Assembly (NCBI RefSeq): GCF_037176765.1
Contig: NC_090024.1
Coordinates: 59,626,861-59,690,860, forward strand
Source of the DNA: Anolis sagrei
Lineage: Eukaryota > Chordata > Lepidosauria > Squamata > Anolidae
Direction: 5' to 3'
Length of the DNA stretch: 64,000 bases
Below, one piece after another: positions 24,001-39,000 of the stretch (positions within the stretch are counted from its first letter, which is position 1; each line of letters starts with the position of its first letter). Both the position numbers and the translations under genes were made by a program. The notes under the pieces were generated by a model. It had not been told where the DNA came from. It did no database searches and saw only the letters and a program-made list of their open reading frames with translations.

Positions 24001-27000
24001 AAGGCGCCAACAAGCTGGATGTTCAACTGGATGTCAACACAACACAATATATATACCTCCTTCCTATTCTGTCTGTCTTTGTCCCGTCCAGAAAACAGCA
24101 TTGAATGTTTGCTGTGTATGTGTGCTGTGATCCACCCTGAGTCCCCTTCAGGATGAGAAGGGTGGAATATAAATAAAGTAGTGTTGTTGTTATTATTATT
24201 ATTATTTACAGATTGCAACATCTGTAAATTTTACTGCGGAAAATATAGTTTTCTTACCTGAATAGCAGTAGGCTACACTTGCTTTAACAATTGCTAGTAT
24301 TAGGCTTTCATCCAATTAGGCTCTAATTTTATGTGAATAACTCTGTTATCTACATACATCTGATAAAGAGGCACGAGACGATAAAATAATCATGATTAGT
24401 ACACCTCTTTTCAAGAATCTCTTTTAAAGCATAACCATCATATCAGAATGGCATAACGATAGATCTCTGTCAACTTTTTTTAGTAATCTATATCTAATAC
24501 ACCAGATTGCTACATGCATACTTTTGTAATTAGCCAGATTAAACTGCACACTATGTTAAATGTACAACATGCAGTTTAAGATACTTTTTCGTTTCCTTCT
24601 AGAATAAGACTTCATGGCCTCAGTTTGGATTGGGTTCAAAATGAGTCACGGCAATTAGTTTTCTTTTAAACGCATGGCACTCCCCCAACATGGTTTCTAC
24701 ATGAAATTTTGAAGAATATGTTGCTGTCGTGAGTACTATGTTGCAGCTAGGGGCCATGTGCAGTTCTGTTGCAATCCTTTGGATTGAAACAGTAGGATTT
24801 TATATGCTATAAAATATATTTATTGTATACATTAATCCTGAGTTTGCCCTTAAAGACAGGACTCCGTGTTTATACATTTTCTGAATCCTTGAAGAATCTG
24901 TGTTAGAAGCACCAGTTCAAGGCCTTCTTTCTTTGAACAGAAACTTTATATTGTCTTTCTCCACCCTTACAGTTGCATGACAGCAATTAAATAGGCTTAG
25001 TTTCTATACCTCCCCTTAAAAAAACAGGACAATTGTAAAATATTCTAGGAGAGCTGGCATTTGCTGGCAGCCTGTGATCTGACTCTGGGAGGCTATTTCC
25101 TCCTGCTTCTGTGAGATGAGTTGCCTCATCTGTGTTGAACCTTTGTCCATTCCCAATTCTGTTGCTCAAAAAGGCACAAGAATTTTGTTGGAAAGAACTC
25201 TCTGATCTGTATGAAAATATTTTTACTGTCAACCATTTACTTCTAGAACTGAAACTTTGAGTTCACAAAACATTTCAGGTAGCATGTACCTGTAATAAAA
25301 AAGCTTATATTTAATCCAAGTGAAATGTACCAAAATAAACTGACTTTTGCTTCTTTTGTTTTTAGACTGGTGCCACTGCCTTGTTCTTTGCTGCACAACA
25401 AGGCCATAATGATATTGTGAAGTTACTCTTTGAGTATGGAGCCTCCACAGAATTTAAAACCAAAGTAAGAGGTTACACTTAACTTTGTGGTAAATGCAAG
25501 TAGACAGAAAGAAAGAGTAGTTGTTCTGCTCTGAAACTTGGCATGGAGAACAAGCAAGAGGCCCATGGAATAACTTTGCCTCTTGCCATGCAGTTCTCTG
25601 GCAGAACATTAAGTCACCCCTGGCTTTTATTGCTGAATTTTCATTTTCATTGTGTGAGTGAAGCTCTATTTCCTTAAGTCTGTTCTTTCATTTTGAACTA
25701 AACTTGTAAAATTTTACCTTTTCTTTTTTGGACTGTAACTGCCAGTCTATAAGTGGCTGGGTGATTCCTGGAGTTGTCACAAAGCTGATCCATTTGGAAA
25801 GTATATAGCCTAAACTGATCCAGTTGTATGCTTTTGAGTGATGAGAAAGTAAAAAGCAAAACTAAACATGAAAAGAATTCTCTGCTTTGGTGTCAGATTG
25901 TCAATGTTTGGAATTCACTGCTGCAGGCATCCTGGCAGCTGGACCTTAAAAAGTTGCTGTCATTTCATGTTTAACATGACATAGGTTGCTACTGTGCACC
26001 TGCTGGGATAAAATTAAATAACTTGTATGCTTTGGGATTATCAGATGACAGTGGCCTGAAGAAATTAAACCTTTCCTAACCGGCATTCAGCTCCACCTGC
26101 ACTGTTGCTTAAAGCCAGATCTGTTGCTGTGGATTTTCATCACCTTTTCCTAGCCTGAAAATGCACATGACACATGTAGAATGTGAGTCTTCCCAACCTC
26201 TCACCCTCCATGAGTTTTGTACTACAACTTAAAGGCCAAGACTATCAGCCCCATTGGCCCATCCCCTTGTGCTCATGTCACACACCTAGAAATCTTATAT
26301 TTTCCATGTTCAAATCCCTCTGTTCTTTGTATGCTATTGAAGGGTGGATACTATATTTGTGTATATTTTGTAAAACGTAAGGAGCCCCCAATGGCACAGC
26401 AGGTTAAACTGCTGAGCTGCTGAACTTGCTGACCAAAATCTGGGGAATGGGGTGAGCTCCTGCTGTTAGCCACAGCTTTTTCCAATCTAGCAGTTAGAAA
26501 ACATGCAAACGTGAGTAGATCAATAGGTACCGCTCCAGCGGGAAGGTAATGGCACTCCATGCAGTCATGCTGGCCACATGACCTTGAAGTGTCTACGGAC
26601 AATGCCAGCTCTTCGTCTTAGAAATGGAGATGAGCACTACCACTCCCGTCCCCCAAGAGTCAGACACTACTAGACTTAATGTCAAGGGGAAACCTTTACT
26701 TTTTAGAAGTGATATGATATCACTTCTGGTGCCCATTGATGCAGTGCAAGGACTTTAGTGTCCACCTTCTTTGTGTGCAGTCATGTGCCCACTTGAAATG
26801 TGTCAAAAGCAATGAAAAAAATAGACAATTGCAGATCATATATTGTATTTTTTATGTTCAGTATAAGATAAAAAGGTATCTCTCTCAGCAAGGGACCATG
26901 CTGCCACATATATGGAAGCTCAACACTAATTCAGATGTATAGCACATTGAACAGTACATGAGTTTTAAAATTTGTGGTAGCTGAAAGTTGCTGTCATCAT

Positions 27001-30000
27001 TGCAACACAGACTAGTTAGTTAAATAATGCAGCACCCATGGTACAGTTTCTGCCTTTGTTTTCTAGAAAGGCCCTGTGTGTTTCATCACAGCATGACTCT
27101 TTCTGGCACGGTGATTATGCAAATACTTTTTCTCTGATTTGCTGATCTGCCTTTCTGCTACTACTGATTTCTCAAACTTTCCAACATGCTTGCCAACGGC
27201 AGAGATCTTTCCTCAGCTTCTAATGCCATGCAGATGTAGTGAGAATTGTTCCAAAAGCAATATACGTGTCAAAGCAATCCTTGCTTTGCGAACTGGCATA
27301 AATAATTAGAAAAAGTGTGAGCATCATTAGCAGTGCGAAGAACTGGTGTCACATAACATTTTATGTGAGGACAAGTGAACTAAATGTACCACGGATGTTT
27401 AGAATTCATTATCATTTTCTGCCAGGTCCAGATTAAGTCTAAAGCCATGCCAAGCCATTACCAAAATATGAATGTTATCCTAGCAGTTATATAAAATGTA
27501 ACATTTAGGAATTGCAGGGAGGTACTTAGATGCCCTCATAATCTAGGGCACCAGAATATAGTTGACGTATCATAAATGTAAATGGTCCTGGAATCTACTT
27601 CATTCGTACCCATTACATGCAGTAATAACTGTTCACCCAGAAAAGGGGGACCAAATGTGTCTGATCCTTGCAAATAACCTCCACACTAGCTTTCGTGCTC
27701 AGAAATGTATTTTTGGATGCAAGAAAATACATTTTAGAAGAATCAGGCAGCATGCCTCTCCCCCCCCCCCCCCCCAACATAACACTATGTAACAAAATTT
27801 GGGTGTGGGGGGGGAATCTGTTCCTGGTTTGAAAGTGTTATCCCTGTTTAACTGTGTGGTACTTACTTTGAAAGCAGTTGTTATACTCCAGAAACTTCAT
27901 TTTTGTGGCTGCCACAAATTACGTTGAATTGGTTGAGACTCGAGATATTCATTGATTTCTGGGTTGTAACACTCATCATCCCTCACTACAAGATATATTG
28001 TAGTGTTCATGAGAGCTGCACTCTAATAGCACCTGGAGAACTTTGTGTTTCTTTGTCCTGAGCCAAAAGAAGGACAAAAAGAATAAGGCCCGTTCTTCCT
28101 CTTGAGAGGACTTCTGGATAACGATCCATGCATGGAGGATATTGCTGGAAATGAGCAGTAGTAGCTGTTTACAAGCAAGAAAAGGAAGGATACAATCCCA
28201 GAGAAATTTACGAATAAGGCATGAAAAACATCATGTAATATTATTTCTGAACTCGCATCTCCCAGAATCCCCTATGGAGTATGTTGCATAGTGATGTTGA
28301 CTGGGTGATTTTTTGGAAGTTGTAGATAAAAAAAAGTTTGTCATAGAAGCCCAGACTAAATAAAGCATGCTGAAATACAAAAACAAACAGAAAAAGATCT
28401 GGCATTTTTATTTAAATCTTATTTGAAGTAACAAAGAATATGTGTGGTGTGAGCTTGTATGTATGTCTTTTTTTAAGGGGTGGAGGCAATGGCTATAAAG
28501 GGGGATTTGTTTCCATTCCTCACAAGCAGAGTGCTAAGAAATGTTCAGCACTTGCTGTTCTCTGAAGCCTTTGCTTTTTTATCCTTTGAACTCTCCTCTT
28601 TTTACCCCCTTTTTAATTTGTTTTTTCCTTCCTCCTTCCAGGATGGAGGCACTGCTTTGTTAGCTGCTTGCCAGTATGGACACATGAGAGTAGTGGAAAC
28701 GTTACTAAAGCACGGGGCCAATATCCACGATCAGCTTTACGTAAGTTAATTTAAAGCTGATATTCATGATATTGACATTCTATTTTCTTTAAAAGGTAGA
28801 AAATGTGGAGTTGTTTAGAGTTAGTTTTTGATAGGAAATGTTGGTAGCTCTGTACCTTTTCTCTGCACAATGTTGCTGCTATTGTTCCAGGAAGAACTTC
28901 ACCTTCCCTGGTGTGAACATTTATGTGCATCAATTAAAGACTTTCCCGAAGTAACACAAAATGTTGTTGTTGTTAATTCTTTCCTGCTTCTCCCCATGGA
29001 TCGAGATGGGAAATGGCAGCATATTAAAATACACCAGGAAGCATCCGTTAAAAACACATAACACGTAAACCAGTTGAAACATCAGTTTAAAAGAACATGT
29101 AGGACCAATGCATTTAAAACACAGTTTAAAATTCATACTGTAAAAATGTCAGGATCAGCCTGCCAGAACAGAGAAGTATTTCATTTCTGTTTTATTTTTA
29201 GAGAGTGTATATTTGTAACATTGGTGTATAAACCATTTACTTTATCTATCCACAAGTTGTTGATCTTGATGTTTAGTTTTATGATGTTTTCAGTTAAAAA
29301 AAGAAATCAAGAGGCAGGCAAATAACCATTTCTTTTAGGGTAGCGGTTCTCAACCTGTGGGTCCCCAGATGTTTTGGTCTTCAACTCCCAGAAATCCCAG
29401 CCAGTTTACCAGCTGTTGGGAACTGCAGGAGCTGAAGTCCAAAACACCTGCCGGCCCAAAGGTCGGAAACCACTGGTTTAAGGGATATGAATAACTGCTG
29501 TTTTTAATGATGAAAAACAAATACTCTTACATATGCATCTGCTGTCGCTTTAAAAATTAATTGGACACAATCCTGCTAAAGCCTGTTTAAGTCCACTTTC
29601 TGTGAGAAAGTAAAGCGCACATGCCCCGTTATTGTTTCAGGGGGGAAATACTTCTCTAAAAGATTCTTGTTTAGATTGCTTAATAAAGAAGCTGATGAAA
29701 ATTATAAAAAATTAGGTCTTTCCTTAAATTAAGTTATGATTGATAACTATAAAAGGAAGTTAACAAAAAAAAGGAGAATAATCAGCTTTTCTTAAGCTCA
29801 TAAAAGGCTTCTAGTTTCTGGCTGGCAGATTTCCATAAGAGGCAGACATAAAATGCACACACTTGCAAGGATACTTACTCAGAACGTCACAAGATTTATA
29901 GCTTAATCTTTAAATTGATTACATCTCAGACCCGAAGCAGCCTAATTAAAGAGGAGCCTTGCATTTTGCTTTTATCAATTCTGCAAAAAAGAGTTAAGTG

Positions 30001-33000
30001 GCAGAAATTTATGGGAGCAAATTTAAGCATAAGGAGCAATCTTGCTATATTTGAAGTCTAGCATAAAAGAAGCTTCAATGGCGCTTATGAATATTGTTAG
30101 TTGAAAAGCTGACTATGTATTTTTATACCAAGGATGGAGCTACTGCCCTTTTTTTGGCTGCTCAAGGAGGATATCTGGACTTAATTCGGTTATTACTGTC
30201 TTCAGGAGCAAAGGTCAATCAGCCAAGGCAGGTAATGTTCAGCATTGTTAGGATATTTTGGGGGCCTTAAAAAGGAATATTGTCAAGATAGATTTATTTC
30301 TTCTTTGCCAAGTATATGCTAAAATCAACTGTGCCTCGGTATTTGCTGCATTCCAGTAATAGTTATGTGTTTGATATGGATGTTAAACTTTTATAAAACT
30401 CGAATTTGTGTGATAATATTGGCTCTATGTGCAGACTGCCAAAGTCGTACTTTAACTCATGCGGGGACATTAGAGAAGCATACCACAGGATGGTAACACA
30501 TCTGGGCGTCCCCTGGGCAACATTTCTGTAGACGGCCAATTCTCTTACACCAGAAGCAACTTGCAATTTCTCAAGTTGCTTCTCACACAATTTTAATTTT
30601 TTTTAACTTATTCTGATATTTGGCGTCATTGTTCTTATACTATTATCTAAATTTATAAAAGTTATTTTTTTACAATCCTAATCCCCCAAAACAAAAGAGA
30701 GAAAGTCTAAGGGACATATCAGAAAACAATGTGAAGAAGGCTTAGAAGACGCATCAGAAAACTAGACAATTTTATTGTCTTTCTACAAGAATAAAACAGA
30801 AACTATCACAATTCCATTCAGATAAAACTGCTAGGTGCCACTTTGTGACTAAACTTAACCATCTACACAGTATGTAATTCAGTGAACAGACAAGTAACAG
30901 TAAATGGTACTCCTGATTAATGCCAAATATTATATGCTGCAGCAAAGTAAAATGTAATAGACAGCTGTTGCAGATTCAGACAGCAGGCATCTTGAGCGGT
31001 TGAGCAACTCTGAATACTAAGAAACCAGTAAAGAATTCATGGCATTCTCAAGAATTAATGGGTACACAAAGCCAGTATAGGCTGCAGTGTGGGTAGGGAA
31101 CCATTGGAGCTGAATTCCAATTTGAGAGGAGTTTTGAGGTAGACCAGAGCAAATGGCTGAGGTTAGTTAAGAATTTAATCATGCTTACAAAGCACAGCTG
31201 ACTCACCTGCCTATTTGGGACTATCAGTGCAATAGCTTTCTGGTCAGCATAGTACAACTGAATAATATCTCTTCTTTCTTTGGAATAAGCTCCAGTGGAA
31301 TAGCTTCTGTGGCTGCAAAGCGCAACTCAGTTCCATGCACCAGTTTCCCAGTTCAGTTCAGTGCAATAGCTTCCTAGGCTCTCAGCACAGTTCCATTAAA
31401 TACCGTATTGCAGACTACAGGTTTTTTTTTTCCTGTGTTAGGAGCGACTGGAGAAACTGCAAGTCGCTTCTGCTTTGGACCGTCTGCAAGGATGTTCCCC
31501 AGGGAACGCCCAGATGTTTTACCTTCCTGTGGGAGGCTTCTCTCATGTATAAGAAGCTGGAGCTGACAGATGGGAGCTCACACTGCTTCCTGGATTCAAG
31601 CCACCAGTCTTTTGGTCAGCAGTCCTACTGGTGCAAGGGTTTAACCCATTGTGCCATCAGGGGCTCCGGGGCACAGTGGGGTCTACAGTTAAAGAACACA
31701 GCTCCCTCTGAAAGGCTCTTTTCTGCCAGTTATCTCTAACTACTGCCCAGAGACAGTAGAAGAAACTGTTGGAAGACTCACGTGGGCTGCATCTTGCCTT
31801 AAACCAGATATTCCCCATAACGGCATGAAAACAACGATAGCCCCTGTTTCTTTCCTTACAAATCAGTCAGATTTGTAGTATATTTTTGGTGTTGGTCTTG
31901 AATCTCTTGGTTCATTCCTGCCTGTACAGTTACTATTTCCTCTCAGAGAATAGTATTGAATTATCCACAAGGTTGCAAATGGCTGAGTATCTATTTATTG
32001 TGGGTTTGGTTTAAGGTGTTATTGTTGTTCTTTTTGACACCTCTTATAAACAGGCTTAAAAGCAGTCTATTCCAGAAGTACTCTTAATCACCTCCCTAGT
32101 TGCAAGAATGTTTCCCCGAGGGTAAGGAACTTCCATATCAACTATTTGTAAGATGCCCTGGGAATTTTTTGGCAGAGGGGCATGAGATAGATAGCGATAC
32201 AGAGAGATCGAGGGAGGGAAAGAGGGAGTTTGCAGGTTTACTTTTGGCTCAACAAGCTTATGACTTGTTTACTGGTTTACCATTATGAACATATAAGCTG
32301 AAAGTTTCTTTTTATGTATAGAAATACTGACCCCTTGTGACACTGATTCAGCTTCCTGAACCACTACTGTTCAATGTGTTTGCAGGAGTGGGAACTGTAT
32401 GACTTCCTAACTGTTTTTGTCAGCTTAGCATCACTCCCAGATGCCCTCCTCTGAAAAAAAACAAGCAAATATAAGATCAGCTTCTCATGAAACGTCTGTA
32501 AACAGCAGTTCTCCTTTAAAACAAGTAATACTTTGATTGTGCTTTTCTTGCATGGCAGGGGGTTGGACTAGATGGCCCATGTTGTCTCTTCTAATTCTAT
32601 GCCCTCATGCCTTGTTTTTCCCTGTCCCCTTAAAAATTGAGACTTTGAATACTTTCACCCATTTTTATATTTCTATTTGTTTGGAAGTCCTGAGAAAGGA
32701 ATATTAGATCCTAAAGCTTTCCTCCTTCCTGCTGTACTCTTAAACATTAGTCCTTTGGACCCGCTTTTGATTTGCTTCCACAAATCAGATAAGAATAACT
32801 GCAGTTGAGAGTGTGAACAACAGAACAAGTTGTGGTCAAAATAAAAATGGAAGCGAAAGCTTAGTCTAGTCTCCTCATGCTATCTGGACTTGGGCAGGGA
32901 AAATATGTGAGCAGTAAACTATGTTTCAGGTTGTTGTGAGTTTTCCAGGCTGTATGGCCATGTTCCAGAAGCATTCTTTCCTGACGTTTTGCTCACATCC

Positions 33001-36000
33001 ATGACAGGCATCCTCAGAGGTTGTAAAGTCTGTTGGAAACTAGGAAAAGGGGTTTATATATCTGTGGAATGCCCAGGGCAGGGGAAAGAACTCTTGTCTG
33101 TTTGAGGTAGGTGTGAATGTTTCAATTGGCCACCTTTATTAGCATTTAATGGCTGAGCAGTTTCAAGGGCTGGCTTCTTACTGCCTGGGGGAATCCTATG
33201 TTGGGAGGTGATTAGCTGATTGTTTCTTGTCTGGAATTCCCCTGTTTTTGAGTATTGTTCTTTATTTACTGTTAGGATTTTAGAGTTTTTTAATACTGGT
33301 AGCCAGATTTTGTTCATTTTCATGGTTTCTTCCTTTCATGCTTGTGGATTTCAGTGGCTTCTCTGTATCTGACATGGTAGTTGTTAGAGTGATCTAGCAT
33401 GTCTATGTTCTCAAATAATATGCGGTGTCCAGGTTGGTTTATCAAGTGCTCTGCTATGGCTGACTTCTCTGGTTGACATATTATGCAGTACCTTTCATGT
33501 TCCTTGATTCGTGTTTGGACCCTGCTTTTGGTGATCCTTATGTAGACTTGTCCACATAGGGACATTATGATAAACTATGGTTTATCGTAATGTCCAAACA
33601 AACACATCTGAAGTTCTGACTTCATAATGGATCGGGGTTTTTTTGTGTGTGTCAGGAGCAATGTAAGTCACTTATAGTGTGAGAGAATTGGCTGTCTGCA
33701 AGGACGTTGCCCAGGGGGCACCTGGATGTTTTACCATCCTGTGGGAAGCTTCTCTCATGTCCCCTCAAGAGAAGCTGGAGCTGACAGACAGGAGCTCACC
33801 CCATTCCCAAGTTAAAATAGACCTCTCCCATACCGAGATTTGTCTTTATCTGTTGGATTTGGATTCGGCTACATTGGAGCCATAATGTTTTCTTTTTAGC
33901 CTTTGCTGTACCATATGTACAAAATTAAGGGGTTTGAATCAGAATTAGTCATGTTTAGAGTAGTCATTCTAAAAGAAACAGGACTAAAATTATTAAGTGT
34001 GACTATCTTAAAGCCCCGTTTATTTCAGTGGATTATTTTAACCAAATTTTAACCAAATCTGGATCCAAATCTGGATTCAAAATAATATGGTCCATTGCAT
34101 TCGTTTATGAGGTTACTGGATATGCTGTCTGTTTTGTTTTTGTTGTGTGCTTTCGAGCCACCTCCAACTTATTGCAACCCTGTCATAGAGTTTTCTTGTC
34201 AAGATTTATTAGAGATTTACCATTGCCTTTTATCTGAATGTAGTCCATTGAATCCAGCATTGCTGACAATCTCCCTTCCAAATGCTTACCAGACCTGATT
34301 TTGCCTAGCTTTCTGCAGATTTTTATTAAGTGACAAAGACATGGCAATTAGATACATATTTCACAAAGCTTTGAAAAGTTACCCTTTGGGGCTGTAACTG
34401 CTGAATATCTCAATTTGCATGCCCATCAGTAATTTTTCAAGCTCTGAGTTGAACACTCTGTCTCTTCTTGAGGGAAAAAAGATTTCAGGGATCCAAGTTC
34501 ATTTTGTCCTTGAGCTCCAGCCAGACTCTTGTAGTGACCTGCCAGAGCTGTTTAGTGTTGCCTACTTCAAAGGGATCAATCCTATTTGGCTTTGTTTTCT
34601 CCCATTACAGGATGGGACAGCTCCATTGTGGATTGCCTCTCAGATGGGCCACAGTGAGATAGTGCGAGTAATGCTACTTCGAGGGGCTGACCGAGATGCG
34701 ACAAGAAATGTGAGTTTTCTCATATTTATGCACAAAGAAAACAAATCAGAAAGGTTTTATTCCATTTTAATAGTATTTCCTTGCCATTCTTTGCACAATC
34801 TTCAAGCTACTTTCCCTTCCACATTGGCCATGCTTATTGACAGACTGTAGGATTTACAAACAAAAAAAGTAGCATTTCTAAATTTTTTGGTATTCCATGT
34901 TATAAGGAAAACCTACGGAACTCTTGACACCTTTTACAGCCAAATGATGTAGTGTTAAGTATACAGTGTGCAGCTGTGCTTCTTCTTTTCCCTTATTCAA
35001 AGTAAATACCTACACTGACCCAACCTGTACCTTGGCCAATATTCATAGGCAGGGAGGTTTAGATCTTCCACCAAAATCAATTGCCCTTATCTTCATTCTG
35101 CTTCTATGTGGAGACTAAGAAAAGTGACACTGATAAGAGATTAAAAAACAAAACAAAACAAAAAAAAAACCCCAATGTGGAATAAATCAATTAAGTGAGT
35201 GGATGTAGAAATGGCCAGAAAGGATGTTTTACACATCCCTTCCATGCATGTTATGGTGCTGATCTGGATTGGGCATTTCTGGATTGGGTTATTTTGAAGT
35301 AATGAAATTCTATTTACCTCAGTGTGTTGTTAATACTTAGTTCCTAGTTTCTTCTATTTTTGGTTTAATCCAATAGTTACCCACAGAAGTATTCAGAGCA
35401 TGCATTGAAGCCATTACCTTTCCCGTGTATCATCTTGGTGATAAAACTGAATTACAAAGGTTCAGAGTTGAACCTTTCATCAGTTCACAGCTAAACTCCC
35501 ATAAAACAAGGTTAGGCTGTTTCCATCCCCAAGGCTTTTGAGTTCTTGTTTGCTTGCTCTGAAAGCTGCAGTCAGATTAGGCCTAGCATTATGAATTTGT
35601 TCTGTCTCTGGAGAACCCACCACCTCATTTGTCTCTCTGTTTCCTTTCTTTGTGAGACTAAAAGCAGAAAAAAAGGAAAAGCAGATGACAGTAGCAGACA
35701 AATGTTGCTGGTGGTGGCCACTGTTTACATTTCCTCACACTGCTTCTAGGACTTCAGTAAAGGAATACATAAGGCATTCTCTGTTGTGGTCCCAGAATGT
35801 TGTGGGATAATTAAAATTGTGGGATGCAGCAATCTTTTTCTTCCTGTATCCTTTTTTGTTACTGTTGCAAGCAAGCTCCTATCTCATGTTAACACTTGGC
35901 ATGGTAAGTCAAATTACTGTACCATTACAGATCAAAGATTTTTAAAGGAATTATGCTAAATTCCAATTCTTTTTCTCCCTCACCCCTCTTTTTGTTGAAG

Positions 36001-39000
36001 GATGGCACAACTGCTTTACTTAAAGCTGCGAACAAAGGATATAGTAGTGTTATAGAAGAATTGCTTAAATTCTCCCCTTCACTTGGCTTACTGAAGGCAA
36101 GTACTGTGAAAATCTTTGAGATACTCAGAACTCTAATTCACTTAATGCTATTTTATGGATTCAGTGAAATTTACTTCCAGGTAGATGTGCATCTTATCAC
36201 CATAGCTGTCTATCTTATATGCTAAACATTTATGTTAAAAGGAATTATATTCGGAGGAAGAAGACATGCAAATTGGAGAAAGTGCAAAGACAGGTTACAG
36301 TTGAATATTAAGAAAACAAATATAATTACAGATCAGTTACATAACTTTAAAATAGACAATGAAGCTTATTGAAATTGTTCAAGTTTTTCCATATCTTGCT
36401 TTAATCATTAATCCAAATGGAGACTACAGTCAAGAAATCAAAAGAGAATTAGGAAGAGTGACTATGAAGGAAATAGAAAATACCTTGAAGTGTAAAGATA
36501 TATGAATGAATTGTAAAGTTAAGGTTGTGCATACCATCGTATTTCCCATATATATGTATTGTTTTAAAAGCTGGACATTGAAAATCTTAGCAAGAAGAAA
36601 ACATTTGAGATATGGTGCTGGAGATGTTCAAACACCATGCTGTGCATTTGTTATCAGTGAATGATTTATTTTTATACCTATTTTATATACCTGGGGTCAC
36701 ATAAAAATTTCTCAGGCTGAAAGGGGTTGTAAGTGGAAAAGTTTAAGAAGCCCTGCCCTAGAGTCTGTCTGTTGTCATCCCCCCCCCCTCCCAATTTTGG
36801 AAATATATGAAAATGGCAGCTCTTTTTAAAATTTTCCTGTATTGCTGATGAGACATGAGACAGTTCTTCGCTGTTTTCTGCATATTCTGCACATGAATAT
36901 ACTTATACCTTTTGCTTTTCCTAGAGTGGGACATCGGCTCTTCATGCCGCAGTTCTTGGTGGCAGCGTTAAAGCAGTTGCACTACTCTTAGAAGCAGGAG
37001 CAGATCCATTCCTTAGAAACAAGGTAGCATGCATTTGTGGCTTGGGCCTCTTCAGACATTTTGAATCTGTTAGGATGAATTCAGCACAACGCATTTTTCA
37101 ATCTCTGAATAGATCTAATATGACATACGTTTTGTCTAAGATATTGTAAAAAGACGGAAGAATGTATGCTTATACATTTTGTTTGACAAATTTATAAATA
37201 AAATCTCAAAAAATGAATAGATCTATTTTAGGGATCAGGTATTTGGAACAAAATAAATACAATTTAAATTCTCTGTGTTTTGTAAATGTGCTGCCATTAG
37301 AGGGCAGCAAACCTCTTTAAAAAGAGTGGTTATCTTAACTGTGTTCTATGACTAAAACTTTTAGAATAGTAATCCTGTTGTTCTTTAGCATCAAAAATAA
37401 CAAAAAGCCTTGCAGCAGTAAAAAAATTGCAAACATTTGTTTTTGTAAACATTATCAAATTGCAACTCCCTTCTCAACATACTGGAGACTTTATCCACAT
37501 GATAGCCTAGAAGCAATATTTATTTCTATAGTTTCAGATAAGTAACAGCAAAATACAGCTAAAATACACAATTGTACTTAAAACACAGAAAAACACATTA
37601 GTTAGAAATAAATATTTTGATGCTGCCTTTGAAGACAAAGGTCATGCACAAGGATTTTTTAGATAGCATTATAAAGGAAAGCAAAATAAAAATGTAAAAC
37701 CAAAACATTAGCTATTAAAACTCCCATTTCAGTGCAAACAGATGCATAAAAATTGAGAGCTTGGTGGCAGAACTGTAGCTGACAATACAGTCAGCTCAAT
37801 GGGTAACATTTATTTATTTATTTACTATATTTAACACCGAAAGGGACTCAGAGCAGCTTACAAGTAGGCAACAATTAAATGCCCCATTAACAGACATGCA
37901 AATAAAATAAACATATGCATTAAAAACCATAAAGTTAAAAACATCTAAACATTAAAACCAAACAATCCAAAATCGTAGTCCAGGACCCATTACAGTCATA
38001 ATTGCACTTATTCCATATCACGTAATGCACTGAATTTACTGGCCAAAGGCTTGGTCCCACAGCCATGTTTTTAATTTCTTTCTAAAAGTCAGGAGGGAGG
38101 GGGCTGATCTGATGTCACTGGGGAGGGAGTTCCATAGTCAAGGGGCCACCACTGAGAAGGCCCAGTTTCTCATCCCCACCAACCTCACCTGCAAAGGAGG
38201 TGGGATCGAGAGCAGGGCCTCCCCAGTACTTCCCTCTTTATAAAATGCCAAGGTGTTTACCAGTTTAGGGAAAACAAAAAGTTTTCTGGGTCCTCCACAC
38301 AACTCTATGCTATTCCTGAGCTAGAAGGTCTTCATTTCAATAAGGTTCACTATTATCAGTGGTTTTGCATTTGCATAAGTCGGGGAATTTATCCCCTCCC
38401 CCCCCCCCCGATATGGGAATCATACCATATATCCCAAATCTCTAAAGAGAAAGGCCGTCAAGTAATATCTGTAAGTGGGCTGAATCATCACTGGGGAAAT
38501 CTTGGCCCCCTGAGATGTTTTAAGGTACAAATCATTTATCATTTGCCATAGCTCCCTTTTGGTGTCCAAAGGTGAATAACTTGGGACTATTTCTGTTCTT
38601 GTTTTTATTGTATTTTAAAGTTAATTGTATTGTTTTAATCTACTGCTGTAAACCGCTCCGAGCCAAATTGGGAGTAGCGGTATACAAGTCAAATAAATAA
38701 ATAAACAAACTCTCTGATATGTTTGTTTTCATAGGGCAAGTAGTTTACAGCCACCAAATTCATAGAAATCTTGCCTTACAACATTAAAAAAGTATACTAA
38801 ATGTACTGTTTTCCAGACAAATCTCACAAGATTATATTAAACTATAGCCATTATTTATCAAGTCTCTTGATAGGCTGAAAAATACTGCATTTATATACGC
38901 TTCAGCAATAACAGCACAGTCCACAGTTGGGGGTGCAGGTGCACATGGTTCCTTTGAATGGTATTTCTTGGTCTCTCAGTGTGTAAAATCCTTCTCTCTG

